DNA of 64,000 bases from Paenibacillaceae bacterium (GCA_015057705.1 SVDU01000024.1:1-64000), one strand, 5' to 3'; shown: positions 34,214-44,138, numbered from the stretch's first letter. Translations and numbers: made by a program. The notes: generated by a model not told the origin, from the letters alone.

Positions 34214-36094
34214 TTAATTTACAGGAGGTGCAGGAACTACAACTGTATCTGTATTGCCCCCTGGAGCAGTTGCTGCTGTGGTGGGGGCGGTACCGGACTG
34301 CTGATTGGTGGGAGTTTCACCAGGGCCTGTCGTCTTTGTTTCCCCCGGGACAGCTTCCTTGGTTGTCTCTCTGGTTCCAGGTCCTGCCGATGCAGTAGTT
34401 GTCTCAGTGGTTCCTGAGGTGTTTGGTTTTGTTTCTCCCGGTTTTCCGTTTCCTTTGGTGGTTTCTGAAGGTTTGGTTTCCTTTGTGGGACCTGTGACGT
34501 TTTCAGAGCTTTCAGTAGTCTTTACTGGGTTTCCGAATTCGTCAGTGGCATTTTCAGTTTCCTCTTTGCTGGTCTCTTCTGCCTCTGTACTCTTCGTCTC
34601 CTTTACCGCCGGTTTGGTTTTGTCTCCGCCATCATATCCCTTGTCCGTGGGCACATGATCGACGCTTGTTCCCTGCTTATACATGCCGGAATCAGCCGCA
34701 ATCTTGGCACTGATCTTTTTCACCATATCGGAGGGTTCATAGCTGTCCTTGTCGAAAAGGAATTTATGCAGCTGTACCACGTTTGTTTCCAATGTCTGAG
34801 GAATTACACAGTCACCTTTTTTACCTATGTCCATATCGCCACGAGCATATGGGAAGCCGCCTGTTTCACCAATGTGATATTTACCAATATCTAATAACAG
34901 TTCAGTAAAATCACTGAATGTTAAATTAGAGCCGATCTGATCAACTTCCATAAGAAGAATTCTGTTAAGCAGTCCCAGATCCGCTTTCTTTGCCTTTTCA
35001 AAGGATTTCTGGATTACAAGGCGCTGACGCTCTGTTCTTGCAAAGTCTGTATCCATCTTTCTGAGTCTGGCATAGGCCACAGCCTGAACACCATCTAAAT
35101 GATTAAGACCTGCTGATTTTAAATGAACCGATGGAACCCCGGTTTTCTCAACAGTCTCTGTAATAAAGGAGTTGATATAACGGAATTCTGCCTTGCTGAT
35201 ATCGATATCAACACCGTCCAGCATGTTAATTCCATCTGCCACGGACTTCCAGTTAAAGGTCACATACTCCGTGACATCCAGATCCAGATTTCTGTTAATT
35301 GCTGCAAGTGCCTGGGCAGCACCGCCGTTTGCATAGGCTGCATTAATTTTATTATAAGTATTTCCTTCATTGATGTTTAAATATGTATCACGGAAAATGG
35401 ATACAATTTTTATTTCTCCAGTACCTCTGTTTATATTACAAAGCATAATAACATCGGCATTGGTTCCTTTACTTACATTGCCATCACGGCTGTCAACACC
35501 AAATACTGCGATAGTTCGATATCCCGTCATATGCTTCTTCTGATCTGCAGTCATCACTTCGTTGCGTACCTGATTTGCATTAAAATTATCGGGCTTCTGG
35601 ATGGAACCCATGAGTCTCGCCACATATGCATAGGAGAAAATAAGTGCGAGAGTAAATATTTCTGCAACTGCAAGGATTATGAATTTACGGATCCGTCTCT
35701 TTTTTTCTGTATGAGCAGCCAACCGGCTTGCTGCAACGGCCTTCTCCTGAGGAGAAATCCTTGGCTGTTGTCTGGAAGCACCGTCTCCGATCACAATATC
35801 TCTCGCAGGAGTTCTTCCTTCCTGTTTCACAGCCCGGCTTCTGCGGTTTTCCTGTTCCATGGCCGTTCTGGCCCTGTTTTCTTCCGGCTGCCTTGCACCA
35901 GACCCTTGGGGTCTGGCAGCGTCTTCCGGCCGTCTGCGTGTTGTGCCTGCCGTTGCCTGCTGTCTGCCTGCTGATGATTGTCCCTTGAACATGGGCTGCC
36001 CGCTGCTGCTGGCAGAATCTGGCTTCGAATCAGAACCGCGTCTTTCTTTTCTTGTGTTTTCACGGTTTAATTCATCATCAAAATCATTTCTCAT
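34214..36094 (-). CDS. LytR-CpsA-Psr (LCP) glycan ligase
   Basis: LCP enzymes move polyprenyl-linked wall polymers onto peptidoglycan. The 626-residue protein has a long charged cytoplasmic N-terminus (1-135, Arg/Gln/Ser rich), one membrane anchor (KFIILAVAEIFTLALIFSYA), and an LCP domain (about 190-415) with FGVDSRDGNVSKGTNADVIM, the Arg-rich IVSIFRDTYLNI and the late YARLRKMDTDFARTERQR. The tail (about 495-626) is almost only Thr, Glu, Gly, Pro and Lys, probably extended and possibly glycosylated in the wall. GAGG lies 8 nt before ATG. It is the last gene of the glycan operon, which defines its likely substrate. Confidence 0.92.
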   Translation of the reverse strand: MRNDFDDELNRENTRKERRGSDSKPDSASSSGQPMFKGQSSAGRQQATAGTTRRRPEDAARPQGSGARQPEENRARTAMEQENRRSRAVKQEGRTPARDIVIGDGASRQQPRISPQEKAVAASRLAAHTEKKRRIRKFIILAVAEIFTLALIFSYAYVARLMGSIQKPDNFNANQVRNEVMTADQKKHMTGYRTIAVFGVDSRDGNVSKGTNADVIMLCNINRGTGEIKIVSIFRDTYLNINEGNTYNKINAAYANGGAAQALAAINRNLDLDVTEYVTFNWKSVADGINMLDGVDIDISKAEFRYINSFITETVEKTGVPSVHLKSAGLNHLDGVQAVAYARLRKMDTDFARTERQRLVIQKSFEKAKKADLGLLNRILLMEVDQIGSNLTFSDFTELLLDIGKYHIGETGGFPYARGDMDIGKKGDCVIPQTLETNVVQLHKFLFDKDSYEPSDMVKKISAKIAADSGMYKQGTSVDHVPTDKGYDGGDKTKPAVKETKSTEAEETSKEETENATDEFGNPVKTTESSENVTGPTKETKPSETTKGNGKPGETKPNTSGTTETTTASAGPGTRETTKEAVPGETKTTGPGETPTNQQSGTAPTTAATAPGGNTDTVVVPAPPVN

Positions 36095-36130
36095 TTACTT
36101 ATCCTCATCCTAATTGTGTCGTATCCGATA

Positions 36131-37549
36131 TCAGTACGCATTTTTATTAATAAACCCTTTGAACATAGTTAGGAACAGGATCTTAATATCAAATCCCAGT
36201 GTCCAGTTTTCAATATAATAAAGATCATGTTCAATCCGTTTTGTAATGGAAGTGTCTCCCCGAAGCCCGTTTACCTGCGCCCAGCCTGTGATTCCGGGGC
36301 GTACCTGATGCTTAATCATGTACCTTGGGATTTCCTCTTTAAATTTTTCTACAAAAAGAGGGCGTTCCGGTCTTGGACCCACCAGACTCATATCTCCCCT
36401 TAATACATTAAGAAACTGCGGCATCTCATCGATACTGGTCTTTCTGATAAAACGCCCTACTGGGGTAACTCTGGAATCGTGTTTGGTTGTCCACTTCATT
36501 TTCTCTTCTGAAGGAGCCTGTACCACCATGGACCGGAATTTGTACATATGAAATGACCGGTTGTGAAGCCCGACTCTCTCCTGCTTATAGATAAGAGGAC
36601 CGGGAGCAGTAAGCTTGATTAATATGGCAGTAAGAAGCATAATCGGCGAAAAGACCAAAAGAGCAAAGGCTGCTCCGAATATATCTACCGCCCGTTTTAA
36701 CATGGCGTTTACCGGGTCTGTCAACGGCACACGCCGGATATTGACCACTGGAAGCCCCTGGAGGTCTTCGATGTAAGGCCTTGTTGGAATCATATTATTA
36801 TAATCAGGTATAAATTTGGTGTGAACTCCTGATTTTTCACAGGAAGCCACAATCCGTTCTAAATCCGCATATTCGCTGATGCTTAGGGTGATCGCAATTT
36901 CGTCAAGGGAATTAAGGGCAAGTATCTCATCTAAATCGCTTACCTTTCCTATGACATGGATTCCTTTAAATTCATAACCCCATTCTTTCTTATCGTCAAG
37001 AATTCCTTTGATCTGATAGCCCCATTCAGGATTCATACGCACCCGTTCAATAAAGCCTTCTGCTGCGCGGCTGTACCCAATCAGAAGAATATGCTTCTGA
37101 TTGTATCCTTTGGTGCGCATGGAATGAAGGGCCATACGGATTAAATTTCGTTCCGCTGTCTCCAATATGACATTGGCAGCAAAGAAATAGAATACCATTC
37201 TGGTTGAAAACTCACTGAAATACGGGTTTTTCTTAACCAGGAACAGACTGAGGGTAAAAAGCAGAAGCCCCAGCACGTTGGCTTTTAAGATATTAGTGAA
37301 CTCGTATCGCCTTTCCTGTACCCGCTTCGGTGCATACAGCTGGAAAATGCCGTAGAGGAGCAGATAGGTCGGCAAAATCAGGAGAAGCGCCGCAAAATAG
37401 TACTGAGGTGGCAGAACCTGCTTATAGGGACTGAATAACCAGTTGCCCAGTAAAAGAAACAGCCAGGCTATCACATAAGACAGAATTATAACCAGTCCAT
37501 CCAGTACTACATGAAACCCATTAAATTTTTTTTGATTATCTTTAATCAT
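36131..37549 (-). CDS. Polyprenyl-phosphate sugar phosphotransferase (WbaP/CpsE type)
   Basis: Starts repeat-unit assembly by placing a sugar-1-phosphate onto undecaprenyl phosphate. The 472-residue protein has four N-terminal membrane segments (about 10-125), a Rossmann-like CoA-binding domain (about 145-270, HILLIGYSRAAEGFIERVR), one more hydrophobic segment (AAFALLVFSPIMLLTAILI), and the catalytic domain with YKQERVGLHNRSFHMYKFRS, KTSIDEMPQFLNVLRGDMSL and VGPRPERPLFVE. The family's usual donors are UDP-glucose or UDP-galactose; this one cannot be told by eye. It follows the third glycosyltransferase by 98 nt and precedes the LCP gene. Confidence 0.93.
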   Translation of the reverse strand: MIKDNQKKFNGFHVVLDGLVIILSYVIAWLFLLLGNWLFSPYKQVLPPQYYFAALLLILPTYLLLYGIFQLYAPKRVQERRYEFTNILKANVLGLLLFTLSLFLVKKNPYFSEFSTRMVFYFFAANVILETAERNLIRMALHSMRTKGYNQKHILLIGYSRAAEGFIERVRMNPEWGYQIKGILDDKKEWGYEFKGIHVIGKVSDLDEILALNSLDEIAITLSISEYADLERIVASCEKSGVHTKFIPDYNNMIPTRPYIEDLQGLPVVNIRRVPLTDPVNAMLKRAVDIFGAAFALLVFSPIMLLTAILIKLTAPGPLIYKQERVGLHNRSFHMYKFRSMVVQAPSEEKMKWTTKHDSRVTPVGRFIRKTSIDEMPQFLNVLRGDMSLVGPRPERPLFVEKFKEEIPRYMIKHQVRPGITGWAQVNGLRGDTSITKRIEHDLYYIENWTLGFDIKILFLTMFKGFINKNAY

Positions 37550-37647
37550 AGCAGCAAAACCTTCCTACTTGCATGACTCCATACTCTTCCATGATAATTT
37601 CCCGTTTATTATACATGATATGTCAATATGATGCCATTAAAATATTC

Positions 37648-38637
37648 TTAAATTGACCTGTCAATTTTTAGTTTCCTTTTCATAAATTCCCAAACATAGA
37701 GAAATGTGCCCAAGATCAGCTCTCCCTCAATTCTTATATAATTGCCAAGGCGGGACATTTGAAACCTGACTTTCTTTGTTCTTTTCAAAGTTTTCAGCCC
37801 TTCCTTCACCCCTTCTATATAATCAGATGCGAAGCCAATCCGGCGGAAAAACATATATTTTACTGCCATTCCGGCCAGAATGGGAAGAAAATTCAGGATT
37901 AACTGCAACAGAGGCATGTTTTTATAATTGAGATAAAGATTGTTTCTTGCAGCCAGCTTTACTTTAAAGGAATTGTATTTGGAACCGCTGGTTCCGCTCC
38001 CCACATGGTAAACTACAGCTTTGGGGCAATACCAGTTCTCATAGCCGCAGATCTTTGCACGGTACCCCACATCGATATCCTCCAGATATGCGAAATGGTC
38101 TTCATCAAAGCCTCCGATCTTATCAAAAACTTCTCTCCGGTAGATGGCCGCGCCGGCACAGGCGGAAAATACACGGCAGGCTTTTTTATACCCGCTGCTT
38201 TTTTGTCCCACACCTCGTTGATAGGCCCAGCCCAGTACGCTGTACATATCTCCGGCATCATCCATCAGATCTTTATGGTAAAGCTGAATCATCTTACTGC
38301 TGACGGAAAATATCTTTGGTGAATTCTCGATGGCTTTTACCATCTCTTTTACGTAATCCGGCTGAGGCTCCGTATCATTGTTTAGTAGTATGACATAGGG
38401 AGTCACGGATTCACGGATCCCGATATTGACTGCACCGGAAAATCCCGTGTTCTCTTCTAAAAATATGGATGGAATCTGATGTTCTTCCAGCCATTTCACA
38501 CTGCCGTCAGTGGAGCCGTTATCCACCACAAGAAGCTCAAAGTTCTGATCACTTTGAGCTCTTAAGGCCTTAAAACAGGGTTCCATAAATTTTAATCCAT
38601 TATAATTGGGAATAATGATTGTTACTTTCTTTTGCAT
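37648..38637 (-). CDS. GT2 glycosyltransferase, rhamnosyltransferase-like
   Basis: A 329-residue GT-A enzyme. N-terminal VTIIIPNYNGLKFMEPCFKA, LLVVDNGSTDGSVKWLEE, and the metal-binding region VILLNNDTEPQPDYVKEM match WbbL/RgpB-like rhamnosyl- or related transferases; acceptor motif EDHFAYLEDIDVGYRAKICG contains the ED catalytic pair. C-terminal hydrophobic segment (LLQLILNFLPILAGMAVKYM) suggests membrane association. One base separates it from the preceding large transferase, so the two are coupled. No rml genes occur in the window, so the sugar is not certain. Confidence 0.88.
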   Translation of the reverse strand: MQKKVTIIIPNYNGLKFMEPCFKALRAQSDQNFELLVVDNGSTDGSVKWLEEHQIPSIFLEENTGFSGAVNIGIRESVTPYVILLNNDTEPQPDYVKEMVKAIENSPKIFSVSSKMIQLYHKDLMDDAGDMYSVLGWAYQRGVGQKSSGYKKACRVFSACAGAAIYRREVFDKIGGFDEDHFAYLEDIDVGYRAKICGYENWYCPKAVVYHVGSGTSGSKYNSFKVKLAARNNLYLNYKNMPLLQLILNFLPILAGMAVKYMFFRRIGFASDYIEGVKEGLKTLKRTKKVRFQMSRLGNYIRIEGELILGTFLYVWEFMKRKLKIDRSI

Positions 38638-38638
38638 C

Positions 38639-40831
38639 TTAAACCTCTAACTGATAGGGTTCCCCTATTTTTTCTTTCTTTAAATCCCTCAGTGCAAAAT
38701 TGGATTTGCGAAGAGTTAAATTGGGGTTATAGTAGGGATCACCGTCCCTTAAAATATCCGGCCATTTTTCTGAAAATTTCTTAATCTCCCAGTTGAAACG
38801 TTCCACCTTTTCTGGTGTATCCTCCAGTCCTCTGGACTTTGACTCATAATGATAGAACAGGGCATAGGGCGCGTAAACAATCAGTTTATTTAAGGAACGA
38901 ATCTTCATGCAGTAATCAATGTCATTAAATGCAACCGCCAGATCTTCGGAAAATCCTCCTACCTGATCAAACAGGGATCGTTTGCTCATCATACAGGCTG
39001 CAGTAACCGCACTGTAATTTCTTGCGCACATGGCCTGATTGAAATAGCTGCTCTCCGCCTTATGAAGACCAATAAAGGTATGGCCTGCAATTCCGCCGAA
39101 ACCAACTACCACTCCGGCATGCTGAATGGTATCATCGGAATACAGAAGCCTCACTCCTGTAATTCCCACATCTTCTCTCTGGCAGTATCCTAACATCTCT
39201 TCAATACTCTCGGGATTGATCAGTTCCGTATCGTTATTTAAGAACAAAAGGTACTCTCCCTTTGCAAAGGTAACACCAAAATTATTAATGGCAGAATAAT
39301 TGAATTCTCTTTCCCATGATACAACATGAACAAATTCAAATTCTTTCTGAATCTTCTCATAGTAAGCAAATGTTGCCGGATCCGCGCTGTTATTTTCCAC
39401 TACAATGAATTCCAGATTTTTATAAGTTGATTTTTCAATCAGGGAACGCATGCATAAATCCAGATCTGCACTGTGGTCCTTGTTTGGAATAATCACTGAT
39501 ACCAGAGGATCTCCCGTAATTTCAAATGTTGTGTGGTAGATGCCGTAGTCTATCCCCTTTTCAACAGACTTCACAGGGATTCCCAACCGGTCATAATGGG
39601 CTTTCACAGCTCTGGCACCGGCTTCAAAGGCATAAAGTTTGCTTTCCGGATTACTTGCTGTTGAATCCTGATGGCACCGCCAGTGGTAAAGTGCTTTTGG
39701 AATATGACAGATTTTCCTTGCCTTCTCTGTACAACGTAAAATAAAATCATAATCCTGAGCTCCGTCAAACTCTTCCTTAAATAATCCTACTTCCAGAAGC
39801 AGTTCATGGTTTACCACAAACAAATGACAGATATAGTTGACACTGGTTAATAAATCCGGATTGAAGTCAGGTTTGAAATGAGGCTCGAATAACTCCCCTC
39901 CGTCGATATCGAGCTTATCTTCATCAGTATAAACCACATCAATCTCAGGGTCCTGATTAATGGCCTTTACACATTCAAACAGTGCATCCGGTGCCAGAGT
40001 ATCGTCATGATCTGCGAGAACAATGAAATCACCGGTAGCCATCTCAATTGCAGCATTGGTATTGCCGGAAATGCCTTTGTTTTCTCCCAGTATCACATAA
40101 CGAAACCTTTCATCCTTCATGGCGTAGCGTTTTAATACCCGCTCCACACCTTCTCCCTTTGGACTTCCGTCAGCCACGCAGACCTCCCAGTTTGTATAGG
40201 TCTGGGCAAGAAGGGAATCAAGCATTGCGGAAAGGAAACGTTCTGGTGTTTTGTAAGCAGGTATGACAACGGAAAGTCTTGGCATATAGTCAAATACAAT
40301 CTCTCTCTGCTGTGCCAGCTCTTCCTCCGTTGTTTTTGTAAGGGATACCCATTCCGGATAATCATAATCACTGTCAATGCCCTGAAGTTTATGTCTGGAT
40401 TTAATCACGAAGGCTTTGAGTCCGTTTTCCATAAGAAAATCCATGGCAGACTGCAGGGTCTGCTTATTCATCATGCTCTTTAATTTAGCCGACTTTTTGT
40501 GAGAAGAACTGTTCTGCTTTTCAATAATATCTGCATTCAGCTTTACCGCTACTGATTTGTTTTCACATTTAATCACAAGAGTCCGGTCTTTTTTGCTGTC
40601 CCTGACATAAGGAATCCGGATATCAAATCCAAGATCTTTCTCAACCGTCTTCTTAAAATAAATCTGGCTTACATCGTCTCTGCGTACCGGTACGTATTTA
40701 AATTCCACAGGGGTATCCTGTTCGCCAAGAACCTGGAACTGTACCTCTTCTTCCGGTGTTCTTCCGATCACCCAGCCGTTAAGTACGATGGAATTGTCCC
40801 GGATCCTCATAACATCTATCTTATATTTCAT
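38639..40831 (-). CDS. Dual-domain GT2 glycosyltransferase
   Basis: A 730-residue protein with an N-terminal non-catalytic domain (1-150, SIVLNGWVIGRTPEEEVQFQ), then two GT-A domains. Domain 1 (about 185-430): LSVVIPAYKTPERFLSAMLD, the metal motif VLADHDDTLAPDALF, and a late QDYDFILRCTEKA. Domain 2 (about 445-720): VSVIIPNKDHSADLDLCMRS, LLFLNNDTELINPE, and FNDIDYCMKIRSL. Two active sites suggest that it adds two residues or builds a repeating disaccharide. It overlaps the upstream transferase by 4 nt (ATGA) and is followed at once by another GT2 gene. Confidence 0.9.
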   Translation of the reverse strand: MKYKIDVMRIRDNSIVLNGWVIGRTPEEEVQFQVLGEQDTPVEFKYVPVRRDDVSQIYFKKTVEKDLGFDIRIPYVRDSKKDRTLVIKCENKSVAVKLNADIIEKQNSSSHKKSAKLKSMMNKQTLQSAMDFLMENGLKAFVIKSRHKLQGIDSDYDYPEWVSLTKTTEEELAQQREIVFDYMPRLSVVIPAYKTPERFLSAMLDSLLAQTYTNWEVCVADGSPKGEGVERVLKRYAMKDERFRYVILGENKGISGNTNAAIEMATGDFIVLADHDDTLAPDALFECVKAINQDPEIDVVYTDEDKLDIDGGELFEPHFKPDFNPDLLTSVNYICHLFVVNHELLLEVGLFKEEFDGAQDYDFILRCTEKARKICHIPKALYHWRCHQDSTASNPESKLYAFEAGARAVKAHYDRLGIPVKSVEKGIDYGIYHTTFEITGDPLVSVIIPNKDHSADLDLCMRSLIEKSTYKNLEFIVVENNSADPATFAYYEKIQKEFEFVHVVSWEREFNYSAINNFGVTFAKGEYLLFLNNDTELINPESIEEMLGYCQREDVGITGVRLLYSDDTIQHAGVVVGFGGIAGHTFIGLHKAESSYFNQAMCARNYSAVTAACMMSKRSLFDQVGGFSEDLAVAFNDIDYCMKIRSLNKLIVYAPYALFYHYESKSRGLEDTPEKVERFNWEIKKFSEKWPDILRDGDPYYNPNLTLRKSNFALRDLKKEKIGEPYQLEV

Positions 40832-41835
40832 CTCTGATTCCCATCCTCCATGGAGGCTGCCATAAGAAGCAGATCCTCATCTGTATCTTCCTGTTTATCG
40901 CAGGTAAAATTAATCCGCTCTTCTTCAATCACAAGAGGACGTTTCATAATGCGGGCATTGATGGAAAGAATGTACTCTCCTACAAGACCGATAAAGAATA
41001 TCTGAACGGATCCTAAAAAGCACATGCCAATGAGGAGAGGTGCCATTCCAGCAGGGAAACGATCCCAGTAAATCAGCTTTAAAATCAGATAAATCAGGGC
41101 AACCATCATGCTGGCGAAGGAGCAGATGCTTCCGAAAATCGTTGCCACACGAAGTCCGACCTTGGTGTAGGAAGTAATGCTTAACATGGCTGCATCATAG
41201 AGCTTAAAAAAGTTATTGCTGGTTTTTCCCGCCCGCCGTTTGGGCTGCTCATAAGGAATTTCTTTTCTTCTGAAGCCAAGTTCTGCCACGATTCCACGAA
41301 GAAACGGAGTGGGATCATCAAGCTGTCTTAAAACGCTAATAAATGTCTTATCATAAAGTCCAAATCCGGTAAAATGTTCGATCTGCTCCACATCGGACAG
41401 TTTTTTAATCATCTTATAGTAACAGCTTCTCAGCCAGTACATGATCTTACTTTCTTTGCTGGACTTTTTAATTCCGATTACGATTTTATAGCCGTCTTCC
41501 CATTCCTTTACGTATCTGGGGATCATTTCCACCGGATCCTGAAAATCTGCCGCCATCAAAATCGTACAGTCGCCCTCCGACTGAAGCATGGCATAGTATG
41601 GGGAGTTGAACTGTCCAAAATTTTTAGCATTAAAGATTCCCTTTACCCCCTGGTCCTTTGAGCATAAATTACGAATGATCTCCCTGGTCCTGTCTGCGGA
41701 ATCATTATCAATAAAAATCAGTTCATAACGGTATTTGTTTAATTCCCTTTTAAAAACGCCTGATATTGCCTGATACATGGCTTCTACGTTTTCTTCCTCA
41801 TTATAACAGGGAACTACAATGCTTATTGTTTTCAT
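40828..41835 (-). CDS. GtrB/DPM-like polyprenyl-phosphate glycosyltransferase
   Basis: A 335-residue GT2 of the dolichyl-phosphate-mannose-synthase type that charges a polyprenyl phosphate with a sugar for use outside the membrane. Motifs: ISIVVPCYNEEENVEAMYQA, IFIDNDSADRTREIIR, MAADFQDPVEMIPRYVKE (the DQD-like metal site) and KRRAGKTSNNFFKLYDAAM. Two C-terminal membrane segments (TIFGSICSFASMMVALIYLI and LLIGMCFLGSVQIFFIGLVG) are typical. ATG at 41835 has GGGAAG 7 nt before it; an in-frame ATG at 41850 overlaps the ADH gene. A flippase or GT-C partner is not seen in the window. Confidence 0.88.
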   Translation of the reverse strand: MKTISIVVPCYNEEENVEAMYQAISGVFKRELNKYRYELIFIDNDSADRTREIIRNLCSKDQGVKGIFNAKNFGQFNSPYYAMLQSEGDCTILMAADFQDPVEMIPRYVKEWEDGYKIVIGIKKSSKESKIMYWLRSCYYKMIKKLSDVEQIEHFTGFGLYDKTFISVLRQLDDPTPFLRGIVAELGFRRKEIPYEQPKRRAGKTSNNFFKLYDAAMLSITSYTKVGLRVATIFGSICSFASMMVALIYLILKLIYWDRFPAGMAPLLIGMCFLGSVQIFFIGLVGEYILSINARIMKRPLVIEEERINFTCDKQEDTDEDLLLMAASMEDGNQR

Positions 41836-41839
41836 CTGT

Positions 41840-42907
41840 TCACTTCCCATCTGTCTTAACCATCACTTTTATTAAATCTGCAGGTTTTTCTCTCATCATC
41901 TGGAGCGCAGTCTCCACTTCATCCAGTCCATGCAGGTGATGGGTCACCAGCTTCTGGGGATTAATTCTGCCATACTGTATCATCTTTAAAAGTCGTTCAA
42001 TCCGGATTCTTCCGCCTTTTGCCAGTTCTGTATGAATGGTTTTTCCAGCCATACCCCTGCCCCCGGAAAACTTAGGGAAAGCAAGACTTCCCGTACCGCC
42101 GAAATAATTTACGTTGGAAATGGTTCCAATTCCGTACCTGGCCATATCAACAGCCTGGGTAAATACCTCATCACCGCCTCCGCAGATGATAACGCCATCA
42201 GCGCCCAGACCGCCGGTCCGTTCCATCACCTGATCAACGATATTGCCGTTTTTATAGCTTAAAACCTCTGTCGCTCCATATTCCAGGGCAAGGCTGGCAC
42301 AGACAGGTCTGGTTCCCACTGCAATGATCCGGGCTGCACCCAAATGTCTGGCGCCCTCAATGGCCATCAGACCAATGGGACCAATTCCCATAACCACCAC
42401 CGTATCGCCAAACTGAATATCTGCGTATTCCGCTCCGGTAAAACCGGTAGTCACAACGTCCACACACATCAGAGCCTGTTCCAGAGTAACTCCCTCAGGA
42501 ATCTTTGCCAGTGTGGTATCCGCATCTGGAATGAGAAAACGTTCCGCAAATACGCCGGGAATGGATCTGCCCAGCTGATGACCGGAAAACGGAGCAGATG
42601 CATGCTTATAATTCCCTTCCTGAATGCCCATGGCTCTCCAGTCAGGTGTAATTGCAGGAACTGCAACAATTTCTCCAGGCTTAAAATCTTTTACCAGATC
42701 TCCGGTTTCTAAAATCTCCGCCACACATTCATGGCCTAAAATAAGATTGGGAGCTTTTCTTGAACCTCCGCCGTAAACGGTATGAACGTCTGAGGAGCAG
42801 GGTGCCACAGCCACAGGTCTAAGAATCGCCCCATAAGGCGTAAGCTCCGGCTCTGGCGCATCATGCCAGCCCACTACTCCCGGTTCAACTAAAACAAATG
42901 CTTTCAT
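41840..42907 (-). CDS. Zinc-dependent secondary-alcohol dehydrogenase, isopropanol-dehydrogenase-like
   Basis: A 355-residue medium-chain dehydrogenase closely resembling the NADP-dependent secondary-alcohol dehydrogenases of Thermoanaerobacter and Clostridium beijerinckii: RPVAVAPCSSDVHTVYGG, NLILGHECVAEILETGDLVK, VAVPAITPDWRAMGIQEGNY, catalytic-zinc Asp in VDVVTTGFTGAEYAD, and IGPIGLMAIEGARHLGA, IIAVGTRPVCASLALEYGA. Only the catalytic-zinc ligands (Cys37, His59, Asp) are kept; the four structural-zinc cysteines are absent, as in that family. Its place inside a glycan operon, 10 nt after a methyltransferase gene, suggests a sugar or acyloin side-chain keto/alcohol substrate, which is inference. 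Confidence 0.85.
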   Translation of the reverse strand: MKAFVLVEPGVVGWHDAPEPELTPYGAILRPVAVAPCSSDVHTVYGGGSRKAPNLILGHECVAEILETGDLVKDFKPGEIVAVPAITPDWRAMGIQEGNYKHASAPFSGHQLGRSIPGVFAERFLIPDADTTLAKIPEGVTLEQALMCVDVVTTGFTGAEYADIQFGDTVVVMGIGPIGLMAIEGARHLGAARIIAVGTRPVCASLALEYGATEVLSYKNGNIVDQVMERTGGLGADGVIICGGGDEVFTQAVDMARYGIGTISNVNYFGGTGSLAFPKFSGGRGMAGKTIHTELAKGGRIRIERLLKMIQYGRINPQKLVTHHLHGLDEVETALQMMREKPADLIKVMVKTDGK

Positions 42908-42916
42908 ACTTTTTTC

Positions 42917-44107
42917 TTATATCCTTTCCAAATGATTGGATTTCAACGCTAAAATCTCCACATTCCGTCCAAATTTTTCCACAATGGATTTAGCGATCTC
43001 TTCTGTATAGCCTGGCGCCACAATTAAAATGGCATCTACCGGAACCGTAAGGAAATGATCCGGTGCCACGATAGGCAAATGGGAAGCAGGTGCAAACCGT
43101 CCCTGCTTAAAGGGTGCTGAGTCAATGATATATCTGGCAAAATTCCCGATTACCGTTGTGGATGCCAGGGTAAATCCCTGATGGCTGGCCCCCCAGATCC
43201 CAAGATTCTTTCCTTCTGATTCTAACTCATCAACCAGACGTTTCAGTTCCTCATCGATGATCACCCGGCTTTTAAGCAGACCGGAGACATCCAGTCTGTC
43301 GGGATTTTTTCTTCCCGTGTTCTCTTTTACAGTCTTTTTCTTTCTGACAATGACGGACAGAGTATCCCGGTTAACCATCTCCTCTTCAAGCACTTCAAAT
43401 CCAGCCTGATCTGCTGCAAAACGAAGCGTGTCAAAGGTGTAATAAGCGATATGATCCCGGATCAGTTCGTAGTAGCCATCGTATTCCAGAATATATTCAA
43501 GGCTGGGCACAGTAATCAGCCCCACGCCATCATCTGTTAAATTATCTGCGATGCACCGAAGCATCCCCACCGGATCCGGCTGATGTTCCAGATAGTTAAA
43601 GGACAAAAATCCATCATAAGGGCCACTGGTGCTTCCATCGGGAGATGCAAGGATCTCTCCCACCCCTGCAAACTGCTTCCAGATATTCAGTCCTTTTTCT
43701 TTTCCAAGTGAAACCAGGCTCTCCCTGTGCTCAATCCCGCATGCAGTAACGGGAAACTGGGAAAGAACGAAAAGGAATTCTCCCTGACCGCAGCCAGCCT
43801 CTATTAATTTCTTCCCTTCCAGGTGGCAGAAATCAATAAAATGCCGGTACTGGCGTTTTCTTAGCTCCACCATAGTGGTGCTGAATCCGCCTGACCGGAT
43901 AACGTCCTTATAATATGGCACAGGCTCACAATCAAACTGAACCAGACCACAGCAGCTGCACTGATGCAGATTTAAACTGATTCCCCTGTCCTCTGCCAGA
44001 TCTTCCATACCCGGGATATCCTGGGCAGAAGCCGGCATGTGATCCAGTGACATCAAAGACTGCCCATTAAGCTCCTGTCCGCATACAATACAAATCCTAT
44101 CTCTCAT
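42917..44107 (-). CDS. SAM-dependent C-methyltransferase-like protein with zinc domain
   Basis: A 396-residue protein with three parts: an N-terminal four-cysteine zinc domain (ICIVCGQEL and HQCSCCGLVQFD), a class I SAM-methyltransferase core (KLIEAGCGQGEFLFVLSQF, LSFNYLEHQPDPVGMLRCI), and a C-terminal Rossmann-like domain (LGIWGASHQGFTLASTTVIG). This is the layout of sugar C-methyltransferases such as the TylCIII/NovU type (Methyltransf_13, _11, _14). The ATG at 44107 has a distant GGAGG (12 nt); a TTG at 44131 is possible. It acts with the neighbouring epimerase and TPP enzyme on a nucleotide-sugar, by inference. Confidence 0.82.
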   Translation of the reverse strand: MRDRICIVCGQELNGQSLMSLDHMPASAQDIPGMEDLAEDRGISLNLHQCSCCGLVQFDCEPVPYYKDVIRSGGFSTTMVELRKRQYRHFIDFCHLEGKKLIEAGCGQGEFLFVLSQFPVTACGIEHRESLVSLGKEKGLNIWKQFAGVGEILASPDGSTSGPYDGFLSFNYLEHQPDPVGMLRCIADNLTDDGVGLITVPSLEYILEYDGYYELIRDHIAYYTFDTLRFAADQAGFEVLEEEMVNRDTLSVIVRKKKTVKENTGRKNPDRLDVSGLLKSRVIIDEELKRLVDELESEGKNLGIWGASHQGFTLASTTVIGNFARYIIDSAPFKQGRFAPASHLPIVAPDHFLTVPVDAILIVAPGYTEEIAKSIVEKFGRNVEILALKSNHLERI

Positions 44108-44138
44108 ACCACAAAATTTCCTCCATGTCAATCCCTTT

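Noticed and set aside
34305-34658. 117-codon valine-rich plus-strand frame
   Set aside because: It is the antisense image of the Thr/Glu/Gly/Pro-rich tail of the LCP protein; composition explains the open frame.
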